Assembly (NCBI GenBank): GCA_013399115.1
Contig: VXAA01005245.1
Coordinates: 295,241 to 359,240 of the forward strand
Length of the DNA stretch: 64,000 nt
Direction: 5' to 3'
Source of the DNA: Anseranas semipalmata
Lineage: Eukaryota; Chordata; Aves; Anseriformes; Anseranatidae
Numbering within the stretch: the first letter of the stretch is position 1; every line of letters starts with the position of its first letter. The translations under genes and the position numbers were made by a program. A model generated the notes under the pieces. That model was given only the letters and a program-made list of their open reading frames with translations, searched no databases and was not told where the DNA came from. Positions 1 to 12,388 of the stretch are shown here, one piece after another.

Positions 1-1403
1 AATGTAGGACAGGGTCTTACATTATTCACAGTCAAGTCACAGACATCAGAATCAGGCTAATGATTATTTGTCATAATATACGCAAGGAGCACCCTGTGTT
101 ATTAACATCCTTAATCATTCTGAAGCAAGCTGATACGATAGAAATAATCTACTTAAAATGTAAAAGGGATCATTTTGAGAAATGCCCTAAATTGAAACAT
201 TTTGAAGATACAGAGTTTGAACAAGTTTGCCTTTCCATTCCAAGCACTGTAATTAAACTTGTCTTGCTTGTTCCCTAGAAAACAAAGAGAATCAAAAATA
301 TAAGGCCTTTAGAATAATTCACTTAATAATGTTTGGTATGGTAATAAACACAGACAGATATTATGTTACCCAAAAATAGAGGGGTGGAAGTGACTCTGAT
401 GGCAGCCAAGGCTAAAAGTGGATCTAGCAAAAGTCCTTAAAATATTTAAACCCCACAATGGACTGGAAAAGGACAAAGATTAGTACCATAAGTATGTTTT
501 ATGTAAGTGGGCATGGAATTATCTAGACATTTATGCTACTGCATTGTTTCTGTAGTAGCCAATTTTAAGACACACTGCAGAATTTCATGGTAATAATGAG
601 AACATTGGTAATATTCTGTGGATTAATGCCTGTATGTGATCAAGCTGAATTTGTGTGTTGAGAAATCATGGATGTACAAGGGCAGACAATATCCTTTTGT
701 CATGAAAAATCTGTGATGATCATCTTTATCCATTTTAGCGGTGAAGCTTGTGCTTCATTCTGTACTACAAAAGAAGATTCATTTATCAGTTGGTAATGGG
801 ATGAAATAATATATAATAACACTCTCCACTGATAGTCCTGTTATATGAGTCAAGAAGATTTTGAAATTTTAAACCACATCTTTTTCTTGTATAACAAAAC
901 TGTATTCAACATTTATATACAGAAAATTCCAATCAACTATATCTAGTGTAGGGAATTCTTGCATTTGTCATATAGGGCTACAATAATGAATTTTAACAGA
1001 TCATAAAACAAATTATTGACAGACACTCTCCCCTTACTACTTGACCAAGGCTGAATCTGGAAAAGACAAATGCAGAATGTGCTCCGCTGGAGTTTTTGCC
1101 AGTTTTTATTTGCTCAGCTTGTGATTCACAACCTGGAAAAATGCCTCAAGTTTTTCTTGGGTTCCAAGAGGAACAGGCAGCCTTTTTGAAGCCAGTAAAT
1201 CAAAGTTCCAGACCCTCTCTAGGGAGCCTGTACAGAAAGAAATAATCTCTGGGCATTGATATAATTATCTCAGTCTCTGCTGACACCTAGAATCCTTAAC
1301 CTTAATCAGCACATATGACAGGAGGACTGCAATGGTTTTATTGCCTGCTTATCTCTTTTTGGCAATGGCAGAGAGTTAAGTCCTCAAACTGATTTGTTTA
1401 GGT
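1..1403. other. AT-rich non-coding DNA
   Basis: No gene, RNA or recognisable repeat is visible except a short A-run. The only open frame, about 72 codons near the left end, has no recognisable motif and is of the length expected by chance in DNA this AT-rich. The right part may be the decayed 5' side of the fossil LINE that begins at 1404, but I cannot align it by eye. Confidence 0.6.
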
Positions 1404-1445
1404 CTTGCAGCTGCCTTTGATACAATTAGCCATGAAGCGTTACTG
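1404..1445 (+). mobile_element. Fossil LINE reverse-transcriptase motif (CR1/L2-like)
   Basis: Translation in the frame starting at 1404 gives LAAAFDTISHEALL. This matches the conserved RT motif of L2/CR1-clade LINEs, where a hydrophobic stretch and a catalytic Asp precede (S/A)-(K/A)-AFDTV-(S/D)-H-x-(I/L)-LL. In the modern CR1 at 8.9-10.3 kb the same motif reads [16 protein letters not shown]. Flanking sequence is degraded, with frameshifts upstream, so this is at best a small remnant of an ancient insertion. The AAFDT spelling is closer to L2/L3-type elements than to CR1. A chance match is possible because only about 14 residues support it. Confidence 0.4.
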
Positions 1446-4253
1446 ATACTGTTTTGTAAAATATGCCAGAAATAGACAAAATGATGCTCTATTCCTTTCA
1501 GTATGAAAACATACACAAGAAATGATGACCAGAGATATATACTAACACTGATCAGAAAAATAGAATTGTAATGCCATCATAAATCTGTATTTTTGGTACT
1601 TATTTTTACCATGCATCAGATGGAAAAAAAAAAAAAAGTAGAAATAACCTCATATTTTGTGAAATTGAATAGATTCTGAGATGTCAATAAACAAGGCACA
1701 ACCTCTAGTTTGAGATTATATTAGTAGAGGCCTATACGGCTGAAATGCCAGTTTTTCATGGGAATTTTAGGTACAGTGTCTTATACCTTATTTTCCATCA
1801 TGAACTTTTGGATTCTGTCTCCTATGCTACACAGCTGACTAAGATGTAAAAGAGGAAGGTGAAACACGTGGCATTATGTTCTAAGTTCCAGTCAGAGGTC
1901 ACAGAATGTGTAAGTCATTGTCAAAAAATAAGTAGCTTAGATTTGATATCAAACTAGCTTGAAAGGAAATAGTTCAGTTTAAGATATAGAAATATTTCAA
2001 TTCAAGATGATTCAACCATAGAAATAGAATTTTGACAAGTCTTGTGCATAATTTCAGTTTTGATGAAAGTATATGTTTCTTTAAAAACAACTGCTACAAC
2101 AAAAAGGTGGGAAATTTCCCACCAGACACATTTTTATTATTTCAGCTGTCTGGAATATGTGTGAGATATTGAAGAAGACAGTCAACTAACATATATTGGG
2201 ATATCTGCATCTTTTAGATGGTGTACATCTCAGCTTCTCCATTTTATTTCGCCTTGTTTTCACTTTATAGTGTTTTGCTGAGACTGGGGGAATGAGATAA
2301 CTGAAATGTAACCTTCAGAAAACTGGGCACCAAGTACAAGAAACAGCAGTGTAACTCATTCATCTATAGCGAGACACTATGATGAAATCAAGCCACTTAA
2401 TTTCCATTTGGTTTTGGATGTCACAAAAAAGCAATGGCAGATTTTTATTACTTAAGGCTGGTAACTTGTTTCTTACCATTGCAGTACCTCAGTTGCAATA
2501 AAATACCTCCTCCATCCAGCTATTAGAAATTGTTAGAGTCCAAACACTTGAAATAGCTTCCTGCATACTGTATATTCTACCCAGTTTTCAGGTAGTTCCC
2601 AAGAGCAACTTAACATGTTGAAATTAATCTACCCATTCATGAATGCATTAGGTCTGGTTACCTTATAGGATGCTTTTTTCCAAGCAGATGAGATCATTTG
2701 AAATACTAAACACTCTGAGAAAACTCTGAAGAATTTAGAAGCAATAAAGTCAATAGGTTATTAATGAAGACTGAAATATTCTGTAGAATTATATTGTAAC
2801 AATAAAGAATAGAAATTTTTCAATATCTTCAAGTGGTTTGAAAAATCTTTAAAACATTTTATACTGGGAAGATTTTTATTTATTTATTTATTTTTTATAA
2901 AAGCATCTTCTGCTTAAATATAGAGAAGGCTGGAGGCAGGATATTCTCTGCATGGGATCTTTGTTTTCTATCTCACTAATATGCTGACATTCAAATCAAA
3001 TAACTTTATAATACCTAACTGCTCAACCTTACTTTATTTTGAAACAAAATTAAGAGAAGGAGGAGGATTCTCAGTTTAAAGAAACTTGGGAGACCTTTTA
3101 CAAAGAAGCATTTTTGAACGATTGTCTTAACAGTTATTTGTGTAAAGTACGTTCCCCAGTTTCAAAGTAGTAGATGAACAAAAGGCAGTCTTCTGAGCTA
3201 TTTCAGTGTGAGTTTCTGAGAACACTATTTTGCATATACTAGAACTACTGAATTAGTTGTGTTAATAAATGAAAAAATTGTTTTGTCATAAACCAAAGAC
3301 AGTCTTCAGGTTCCAAAATGTCATGTCTTATATCAGGCTAGCCAAGTAAAATGTTATGATGTTTTCTTTCAGTCTTTCTTTGACTGGCTATACTTTTTCT
3401 GCCTTTGTTTTCTCTGACATTCTAAGTCTATGAAATCATCACTGGAGTGATAGACAGCAGAACTACAGATCATCAGAAAAGGTGGAAGAATACTTAGCTG
3501 TTTGGTCACAATAGAATAAAAGAGCCCCACAAGAGAATTCTGAGAACACCTTAGTTTTAAATGAGACAGACATTGATTACAAGGAGAGCACATATTAAAA
3601 GAGAACCCCAGAGATACTGGGATGGATTCAAAAGAGCTACCAGTCAAACAGAGGAAACAAAGGAAACTACAGCTGGGAACCTGTTGAACAGCAGATAATA
3701 GGAACAGCAGGAGAAGAGAGAAAGAAAACATACAAGGAGAAAAGAAAACTTTAAAAAGAAGAAACATAAAAGGGAATAAGAAACTAATAGATGATGCCAG
3801 AATATTTGACAATGAGGGGTAGGATCTGAAGGCACTTCTTAAAGGTTAGGCTTAACTCCCTTCCAAATCCAGGCTTGCTGTGGTAAGTTATTAACCAAGA
3901 GGAATGTCTATATAACCCCAAATCCAATTGGAAAACAAACAAACTGAACAACAAAAAATAGACTAGAACTGAAAGGCAGTGCCCTTAAGAGGGAGAGCAG
4001 GGGTGTATACATTTTGTAAGAGATTAATATAATTTTAGTGTAATTCTATTATGGAAATGGTGCTTTTAGAAAAAAAAATCTAGTCAGTTATTATTCATTC
4101 TCTCTACATTTGACTTTTCCTTCTGAGTCTAATATTATGCTGACATTTCTGGACTGATGCTCAGGATTAAAAGGTACAGGTATCTGAATACTTCATTTGA
4201 TTTTGTTTCCATCTTAGTCTCATTCTCCTCAGGTTCTACAAGGTCAAGTCACC

Positions 4254-4271
4254 TTTTTTTTTTTTTTTTTT
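4254..4271 (+). repeat. T18 homopolymer
   Basis: Uninterrupted run of T. No retroposed gene body can be recognised on either side, so it is more likely a simple homopolymer than the tail of a processed copy. Confidence 0.8.
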
Positions 4272-4632
4272 GTATGCATTATGATAATAAAAACAATCTT
4301 GCTATAGATTATTTTCTTCTGAAGCGCTTTAGAGACTGTAATAATAAGTAATGGTATGACTTTATTCATGTCTTAATTTTATAGACTACTTGACAGACAA
4401 TATCTAGTAGGATTGAGTAATATTATTTTAGTTAGACATTATACTAAAAAGTATTCTCGGGCAGGGACTCTAGGATGCAACCAAGCTGAATGCATATACT
4501 ATTGCAAAACATTCCAAGGGCTTTTGATATTCTCTATTATGTAAACCAGTTTTACACCTGAACTATCATCTGCTAGTCATTTAACTAACAGCAGACTTCT
4601 GAAGTTAGGGTAGGCGCTTTTCTCAGCATAGG

Positions 4633-4669
4633 CAATTGCATTTAATTTCAATTGCATTTAATCTCAATT
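4633..4669 (+). repeat. Tandem 16-bp duplication, AT-rich
   Basis: CAATTGCATTTAATTT is followed immediately by the same unit with one change (AATCT at the end), then by a third partial start CAATT. It is a small local slippage duplication with no known function. Confidence 0.75.
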
Positions 4670-7600
4670 CAATTGGCATCTCAAGTGTCAGCGTCTAATT
4701 CATGTTTTACAGAATTGGAGATAATTCAAATGTCTATACCTTATCTAAAATGATTCAATTCTCATACATCTGTGTGAACAATTATTCATTTTCACAACAA
4801 AAGTATTTGCAACACTGGCACAGGTCAGCAAGTCTCTTTTTCCTTCATCCATTTCTTCAGAGTTCTCCATTCACTCTTTCTTTTTCATTACAACTGTCAC
4901 AGCTCTCTTGCAAAAAGACTGTGAAGGTTCCCATTTTACAAACTCACTTATAACAAAAGCTGCAGCAAACAACAGGATGGAAAAAAAAAAAAACAAAACC
5001 CTAGAATTTCTTAAATGCTGCTGAAACACTGAAAGTCTATCAAGAAATTCATATCCAAATGTTCCCGTTACCTCTCCACTAGGGAACAACTCCATTCCAT
5101 AGCTAGTAATGGAGAAGAAAGACTGTTTACTGCAGTCTGTATGGAGCTACAGGTTTACAGAATGTTGCTGTCAAGAAATATTGGCATTTTCCCTAATTAA
5201 GTCCACCTCTCTCATTCTTACCAACTCCAGTTTTTCATTAATTTCTAGATCTGTCTCTGCATTATCTGGTATTAGGCCTGATACTCATGGCCTGCGTACA
5301 TTAATGCTTGCCTAACCCTATTCTGAATCTGAAATTTCTATCTAAATTTCCCACTGTCTTTCAGCAACCTCTGGCAAATCTTTTCAATGACTCAACATGA
5401 ATCTTAATTTCTTATAAATAAACATTTCTTTCTTTCCTGTTATCTCAGCTTAAGCTGTTACTGACTGAAGAATCAAGGCAAGCTAGTACGCTACCATTAC
5501 TATCCTCAGTATTCATTTTGGATGTTCTTTTGATACAGGTCCCTGTCTTGCACCCATTAGAAATAATGGGTATGTAGAACATGAAAACAAACGGCAGACA
5601 TATGGATTTCTGAATGAAGCTATCAAAAAGTTGCATATATCATCAATTTCATGAGTTTAGAAGATAATCAAGATACTAAAATAGCCCAGAATGACAGTTT
5701 TTGGTACAGCTCAAATCTGGTTTCCATACAGAGAGTGGTGATAGCAGATATGTGGCATTTTTAACAATTGTGATGCAGGACTCATATTGGAGTACCAGTG
5801 ACAAACTTACTAGCTAGCATCCAAGAGCAGCAGCAGCTTGCTTACAAACAGCCAACAGCAAATTATGAGATCTATTGTCTCATGGTGGAACACTTCCTGG
5901 AGAAACTCTCCTGGACTCATTACATAGAAGATGTAGGCATAACTGCTTAATGTTTGACCAGCTCTGCTTCATTCCCTATCTGCTGCTACTCACATTTCCT
6001 TTGTTCTTCCAGCAGCAAGAGACTTCTAGGCATTGTGGCAGAAAAAGTCAGCGTTCTTTGCATGTGTCAGGGATGTGCAGGGTGTAGGGAAAGCTAACTG
6101 AATCAGAAGCAGCTGTCTGGTAGTTCTCTTCTCAGGAAGGCTGTTAGTCTTAAAACTGCAGCAGGGGTCTCTGCTGTGTGTTTTCAGACAGCAACACTGC
6201 TGGATTGACCTGAACTAGGTGGTTATCTTTCTGGCTCAGGCAATTTCTTGAGAGAAAACGGGAGGGGCATTGGAGCTCGCAAGTAATGCATCTTTTTACA
6301 AAGTAGGAAGAGGATTTAATTTCAGGAAGAAAGTGAATAAGAATAAATATCCCTAAATATTAACTGCCCAATTTGCATACAGGCATAGTTTGTAATAAAC
6401 TCACTGGCAACACTAAATTACACCATAGTGGCACACAGTGGACATTATTACTGAGCTATACTATATATTTTGTTGGAAATAAGACTTTTCCATGTCAAAA
6501 AGTCTAAACTGCAGCAAGCAAATCAAATAAAGCCCATCCTTTCTATCACTACAAACAACAGCAAAAAATCTGTCTTCTCAAACAGTGTTTCCATATTTTT
6601 TTCAGCAATGCTTTAGAACTTCCGCACTTTGCTATCTCCACAGAAACACTGGTGCTTATGAATGCTTTTAAGGATGTCCACTTGCTACAGCTTGATTCCA
6701 TTTTAAGGGGCACATTAAACCAGCCTGGGACTATACCTTCTCCTATCATTAATTTGCATTTTTATAAGCCAACACTGTAGGAAAAATTTAATTACCTTTC
6801 TCTTTTCAAAAATTATTTTTTTTCAGTGATATTTTTAATCTAATATGTTTGTGTATCTGAAACCTAAAATAATGCATAGCTCTTCTGGTTGTGTTGACCA
6901 GACTGTATTGATTAAAATCAAAAGATTCTTTACAAATTATATATCTTTCAAATGAACTTTCATCCCAAACTATGCCCATCTGTACCAGCTGGAATACTTT
7001 ATGTTTCATATGATTTTACTGCAAAAACAGGAAGAATCAAGTACTTTAAACAGAGTACATTGTTTTGTTCTTTCTTTTGGTGCTATCTATACTTGAAATT
7101 CTGAAAGAAAAAGTATACAGGTTGTAAAACCAGAAGTACTGATACAGAAGAAATATAAGCTTAAAACTCTGTAAGTCAAAACTGCTGAGTCAATATTTAG
7201 TAAGGTTCTCATCTACCTCACTGTTTATTCATTGTTTTTTCTACATTAATCCTCTTAGCTATTAAGAAAAATTACATATATTTAAACTGAGTGACAAAAG
7301 CCCAATTTCTGATATGAATTGCAGTCCTTCTAACTGTCAGTTTTAAAAGTCTGCCACGGACTAATAGACACTACTCAGAAGAAATTGACTTTTCCTTTCT
7401 TATCTGGAGAAAAGAGAGGTCTCTGCCTTTGTTGTCATATTTCCAGGTTTGTAAAACTCCCAGTTCATTCTGAGATTATCTAACTACACATCAAAGGTAT
7501 TCATTTTTGCTAGAAACCTTTTGATTAATTTTGGAGGAGTCATTCTTACAGCTGCTACTCCATTAGATTGCCTACAATTTCTTGCCTTACACCAAGTCTG

Positions 7601-7952
7601 AAATAAAGCTGCAATGGTGGCAAAAGTAAGTCAGTTTGTGAGAGGCAATGGGGAAATTTCTGATGTTCTCTTTGTTTGCCTATGCTGATCTTCTGCCTGA
7701 CAGCCAAGATGGGTAACCTCTCTGAATGTTAACTTGAAAGAAAGCTCTCTGGAATGATAAAAGTTGGTCAAAGTGGTAAAGATGAGAGCCACCTGCAAGG
7801 AAACGAACAAAAGCCTTACAAGTCTAAGTGTCTTGTCAATAAAATAGCAAATGAAGTTCAGTGTAGAGTAGTGTGAAGTGATACGCATGAGAGAACCAAT
7901 TCATCTATAAGGTAGTGGGATCTGACTTCATCATTCCAAGACATAAACAAGA

Positions 7953-8268
7953 CCTTGGCCTACAGGAAAGCTGGGGAGGGACTTTGTCAGGGAGTGTAGT
8001 GATAGGACAAGAAGTAATATTTTTAAACTAAAAAAAGGGTTGATTTAGATTAGATATTATGAAGAAATTCTTTACTATGAGGGTGGTGAGGCACTGGAAC
8101 AGGTAGCCCAGAGAAGCTGTGGATGCCCCATCCCTGGAATTTTTTAAGGCCGGGTTGGATGGGCCTTTTAGCAACCTCGTCTAGTGGGAGGTGTCCCTGC
8201 CCATGGCAGGGGGGTTGGAACTAGGTGATCTTTAAGGTCCCTTCCAACTCAAACCATTCTATATGATT
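7953..8268 (+). mobile_element. CR1 LINE 3' fragment
   Basis: This is a 5'-truncated CR1 tail in the plus orientation. It contains the classical 3' landmarks: GAGGCACTGGAACAGG, GCCCAGAGAAGCTGTGGATG, CCCCATCCCTGG and TTAAGGTCCCTTCCAAC, then a CCATTCTATATGATT terminus that is a decayed form of the octamer tail. It corresponds to the last codons of ORF2 plus the 3' UTR; frameshifts and substitutions show it is dead. It is a close relative of the copy at 50120-50579, including an idiosyncratic stretch (AATATTTTTAAACTAAAAAA) present in both. Family identity is near certain; the subfamily is unresolved. Confidence 0.93.
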
Positions 8269-8943
8269 ATAACACATAGTTCAGTGAAAATATAATCTCT
8301 GTACTTGGTTGTGGAACAAAACCCAACTCAAATGTTTGGAAATGTTAGAAAATATAGAGACAGAAAGAAAAAAATTAAAATCACTACAAATCTATTTTTT
8401 TCCCAACTCTTGAATGATGTGTGCACGTTTGATCTCCTTGTCCCCAGAAGGTAGTCATTAGAATTGAGAAAGATTCAGAGGAAGACAAGAGTGCTCAAAA
8501 GCACGAAAGTTCTTACTTAAAACCAGTAGTTGAGAAAACATCCTCTTCAGCCTGGGAAGGAGATCACATAAAGGGAACTTCTGAAGCTTACAAAATGACT
8601 GTGAAGAGGGTGAAGAGGTAACTGCTGTTTGCTGTCTCTCTTATTACAAGAACAAGAGACTATTAAATGAAGATAGTAAGAGCCAAGTTCAAAACAAACA
8701 AACAAAATGGTTCTTAATAGGACAAATAATAAGACCTTTTAATTTCATAGGATACTTTGCTTGAAAAAAATATTTATGACCACAAGGCAAAGAAAACCAA
8801 AGAGGTTAAAAAAGTCACATTAGGTTCAGGAAATCCTCAAAGCAGTCATTTTGTTCCAGTGACATTGATTCGGCATTTATTGTCAATAGATGAAATTCCT
8901 CCCATTGCTTATTTCACATACACTTGTTTTGTTGATGTAGGGA
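8269..8943. other. Spacer between two CR1 copies
   Basis: AT-rich sequence with no recognisable gene or repeat. It separates a plus-strand CR1 tail from the 3' end of the well-preserved minus-strand CR1. Confidence 0.6.
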
Positions 8944-10256
8944 ACAGAATCACAGAATCACAGAATCGTTCAGGTTGGAAGAGACCTCCAAGATCACCTA
9001 GTCCAACCTCTGACCTAACTCTAACAAGGCCCACACTAAACCATATCTCTAAGCTCAACATCTAAACGTCTTTTAAAGACCTCCAGGGATGGTGGCTCAA
9101 CCACTTCCCTGGGCAGCCCATTCCAATGCCTAACTACCCTTTCAGTAAAGAAGTTTTTCCTAATATTCAACCTAAACCTCCCCTGATGCAACTTTAGCCC
9201 GTTCCCCCTCGTCCTGTCACCAGGCACGTGGGAGAAGAGACCAATCCCTACCTCACTACAGCCTCCTTTAAGGTACCTGTAGAGAGCGATAAGGTCACCC
9301 CTGAGCCTCCTCTTCTCCAGGCTGAACAACCCCAGCTCCCTCAGCCGTACCTCGTAAGACTTGTTCTCGAGACCCCTCACCAGCTTCGTTGCCCTTCTCT
9401 GGACTCTCTCGAGCACCTCCATGTCCTTCTTGTAGTGAGGGGCCCAAAACTGAACACAGTACTCGAGGTGCGGCCTCACCAGAGCCGAGTACAGGGGGAC
9501 AATCACCTCCCTAGTCCTGCTGGCCACACTGTTCCTGATACAAGCCAGGATGCCGTTGGCCTTCTTGGCCACCTGAGCACACTGCTGGCTCATATTCAGC
9601 CGACTGTCAACCAGCACACCCAGGTCCTTCTCTGCCAGGCAGCTTTCCAGCCACTCATCCCCCAGCCTGTAGCTCTGCCTGGGGTTGTTGTGCCCCAGGT
9701 GCAGGACCCGGCACTTGGCCTTGTTAAACTTCATACAGTTGGCCTCAGCCCATCGGTCCAGCCTATCCAGATCCTCCTGCAGAGCCTTCCTACCCTCGAG
9801 CAGATCGACACACGCACCTAACTTGGTGTCGTCTGCAAACTTACTGAGGGTACACTCAATCCCCTCGTCCAGATCATCTACAAAGATATTAAAGAGGACC
9901 GGCCCCAGTACTGAGCCCTGGGGGACGCCACTAGTGACCGGCCTCCAACTGGACTTGACTCCATTTACCACGACTCTTTGGGCCCGGCCACCCAGCCAGT
10001 TTCTAACCCAACGAAGGGTACGCCAGTCCAAGCCACGAGCAGCCAGTTTCTTGAGGAGAATGCTGTGGGAAACGGTGTCAAAAGCCTTACTGAAATCGAG
10101 GTAGACCACATCCACAGCCTTTCCCTCGTCCACTAAGCGCGTCACCTGGTCATAGAAGGAGATCAGGTTCGTCAAGCAGGACCTGCCTTTCATAAACCCA
10201 TGCTGACTGGGCCCGATCGCCTGGTTGTCCCGCAAGTGCCGCGTGATGACACTCAA
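8944..10256 (-). mobile_element. CR1 LINE, 5'-truncated, well preserved
   Basis: Non-LTR retrotransposon of the avian CR1 family, lying on the minus strand. The 3' end carries three copies of the octamer ACAGAATC as read on plus (8944-8967), the reverse complement of the CR1 tail GATTCTGT. The 5' end stops around 10253-10256 inside the reverse-transcriptase domain, as expected from incomplete target-primed reverse transcription. The endonuclease domain and ORF1 are absent. The RT frame is open to its natural stop with no frameshift over about 1.2 kb, so this is one of the younger insertions in the window. No clear target-site duplication is visible, which is usual for CR1. Confidence 0.97.
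9036..10256 (-). pseudogene. CR1 ORF2 reverse transcriptase, C-terminal remnant
   Basis: Open frame of 406 codons on the minus strand, the C-terminal two-thirds of the CR1 RT domain plus the tail of ORF2. Motifs in order: [12 protein letters not shown] (about residues 53-64, with the first catalytic Asp in YLDF), [11 protein letters not shown] (109-119), the FADD catalytic box (140-143), [20 protein letters not shown], and the terminal [20 protein letters not shown] block. The first codon is TTG within the element body, not a real start; translation has simply been opened by truncation. Known role of the family: copying the element RNA at a nicked target site. This copy lacks the endonuclease and the upstream fingers region, so it cannot be an autonomous enzyme. 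Intact catalytic residues suggest recent arrival, not retained function. Confidence 0.93.
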
Positions 10257-10812
10257 ACAAAAGATATGTACCGCACTGTTACTCGGGGTTACAGTGAAAA
10301 TCCAAGATAAAAATCTGAGTAAAGGTTACATTTTAATTTTCTCATTGTAGAATCCTTACTCTTTAGTTGCATCAGTATGTAATGAATACAGCAAGCACTG
10401 AATGCAATGTATTCTTAGTAAGTCAGAAAAAGTTCAACTAGATCCCAACTTCATGCTAGACCTCTGTAAACTACACCTGGGCTTTGAATGTCCAGCACAT
10501 TCAGGACATTTTCTTTCACTTTTACTTACTGTTACCTTATTCAGTTCTTTAGCAGTTCTTCTGAGTTTTCTTAAGACTATAAAACTATATGATTATTCTG
10601 GTTCCAGTGTTTTGCAATCTACAGCATCACCAGCCATCATCAGCCTTCTCAGTTCTCCATTGCTGGATTAGGAAACAGACATCTCTCAGTCCTTTTGGTT
10701 TCACAGGCTTGCAGGACAGGACTGTCCTATACTGGAGGAATGACAGGAAAGAATTATCCTGTGTTTTCAAACCAAGAAGCTCCACTATACCTCATAATTT
10801 TTCCCATCTACC

Positions 10813-10865
10813 TTATTTATTTTATTTTATTTTATTTTATTTTATTTTATTTTATTTTATTTATT
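10813..10865 (+). repeat. (TTTTA)n microsatellite
   Basis: About ten uninterrupted pentamer units. Overlapping open frames of 77 and 108 codons read Phe-Ile-Leu-Tyr repeats through it and are artefacts. Confidence 0.95.
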
Positions 10866-11818
10866 ACACCTCATATACACTGCCTCTCTTCTTCCAAAAG
10901 CAAGCACATTCCTAAGACGTGTACATGAGACTATTATGCACCCTGAGAACCCTCATTCATTTTTCTGTCTGGTGGTCAGGAGCATGAGCCAACAAAAAGT
11001 CCCTGATGCATGTTACCTTATGTGCTCTTTTACTGAAAAGAAAATTTATTAATGCAGGCAGATAGAGAAGTATTTGTTTACTTTAAATTAATAAATTTAT
11101 GTATTTTGACAAAGCTGCCTATTTATACCAAGGGGAAATAGGGCTTTGTAGATACTTTTGAAGAACAAACTACTCTGCCAACTTACAGCTATCTGCCCAG
11201 CAGGTATTTCAGACTGACATCTCCATCAGTGATGATGATTGATATTGCTGGCAGAAAGAGTGGATACTTTCGATATAGATTGTTTCTTTCTCTGAAGCGA
11301 AAGATTTTGGTGAGCTTTGTCTTTCTAGAAACTCAAAGGGAACTTGTCACAATAGTCTGGAATACTATATATACAGCTAGAATTCTGTAAATTATTTCCT
11401 TGAAAAAGTACACTGACTGAAACAGAAAGGCAAATGTTGCCAGATCCACCTGAAAATCATTCATAGCAAATTTTAAATTTGAATGTATGTAATGCTTAAA
11501 CTGAGTCTTTTCAATAGCACTGTTGATGTACTTGCACATAAGAAATTATTAACTCTTAAGTTAACTGATGAATGTTTTTTTTTTTAGACCAGTTATGTTG
11601 CTCAACTGTAATGTCTTTCTGAATCCGTTCTGAAGGACAACTTCTATAAACCTTATTATGTGCCCATGTTTATTCTTTCCATAGTCATCAGAACCATAAA
11701 AAGAATTCTGGAATCATTCCACAGTGCAGAAGACATTTTCAATGTTGTTTCACTGCATGCAATATTTTGATATTATCCTTTGGAACAGTCCTTCATTAGA
11801 TGGTGAATATTTCATAAT

Positions 11819-11866
11819 TAAACAAACCAAAACAAACCGACCAACCAACCAAACAAACAAAACCCA
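11819..11866 (+). repeat. (AAAC)n-like low-complexity tract
   Basis: Imperfect AAAC and AACC units, including AACAAACCAAAACAAACCGA and CCAACCAACC. A simple degenerate repeat. Confidence 0.8.
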
Positions 11867-12356
11867 CCAGTCTTGTAAAAGTTATTTTTAATAGAAAAGA
11901 CTAACACAAACACTGTAACACTAATGGCAGTTTATTGAGAAGGAAAGGTAAATTTACTTTCAAGCAGAGTAAGCAAATTGCTAGCTGTTATTCTGTTTTT
12001 ATTTTTTTTTCTTTCCCCAGGCACACATGAGTATTCTTAGAAGCTTATGAGAGAGATTTCTTACCAAGCTCAAAATTTAAATTGATACTCATTATATCAT
12101 GAGTATGAGAATCTGTTATTAAAAAACCTGTTCTTTCTGTTCATGATAATACAAGGAAAATTTCCTGAAAATATATTTCATTATATTTTAAGCTGAATAA
12201 ACTTGAGTTTGAACAAAATGTTTTGTCTCTCCAACTACCACTACCACTAATGGACTACTACCAGTAGTGTCATATCTATGGACACTTCAGATTGTCCTCA
12301 TGATTGATCCTGTGTTCTAAGGTAGATGCATCTTGATAGCTCCAAGCTTAGAATGT

Positions 12357-12388
12357 CTTAAAAGAGGATTCACTTAAAAGAGGATTCA
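12357..12388 (+). repeat. Exact 16-bp tandem duplication
   Basis: CTTAAAAGAGGATTCA occurs twice back to back with no mismatch (12357-12372 and 12373-12388), in otherwise unique sequence. Perfect identity implies a recent local duplication, or a two-copy polymorphism. Confidence 0.9.

Larger units (their letters stand above)
1446..7952. other. AT-rich non-coding DNA, no gene seen
   Basis: About 6.5 kb without a convincing gene. The longest open frame, about 147 codons on the minus strand at 3369-3812, is antisense to a purine-rich tract and translates to a low-complexity Phe/Leu/Ser-rich chain with no domain. It contains a T-run (4254-4271), a (TTTA)-like tract near 2871-2896 and a 16-bp tandem duplication (4633-4664). 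No CR1 tail or LTR edge is recognisable. Confidence 0.6.

Noticed and set aside
3369..3812. 147-codon minus-strand open frame, the longest outside transposons
   Set aside because: It is antisense to a purine-rich tract, translates to Phe/Leu/Ser/Cys-rich low-complexity sequence, overlaps another open frame, and shows no domain or splice context.
9228..10104. Plus-strand open frames of 197 and 139 codons
   Set aside because: They lie wholly antisense to the CR1 reverse-transcriptase frame; they are shadows of that coding sequence.
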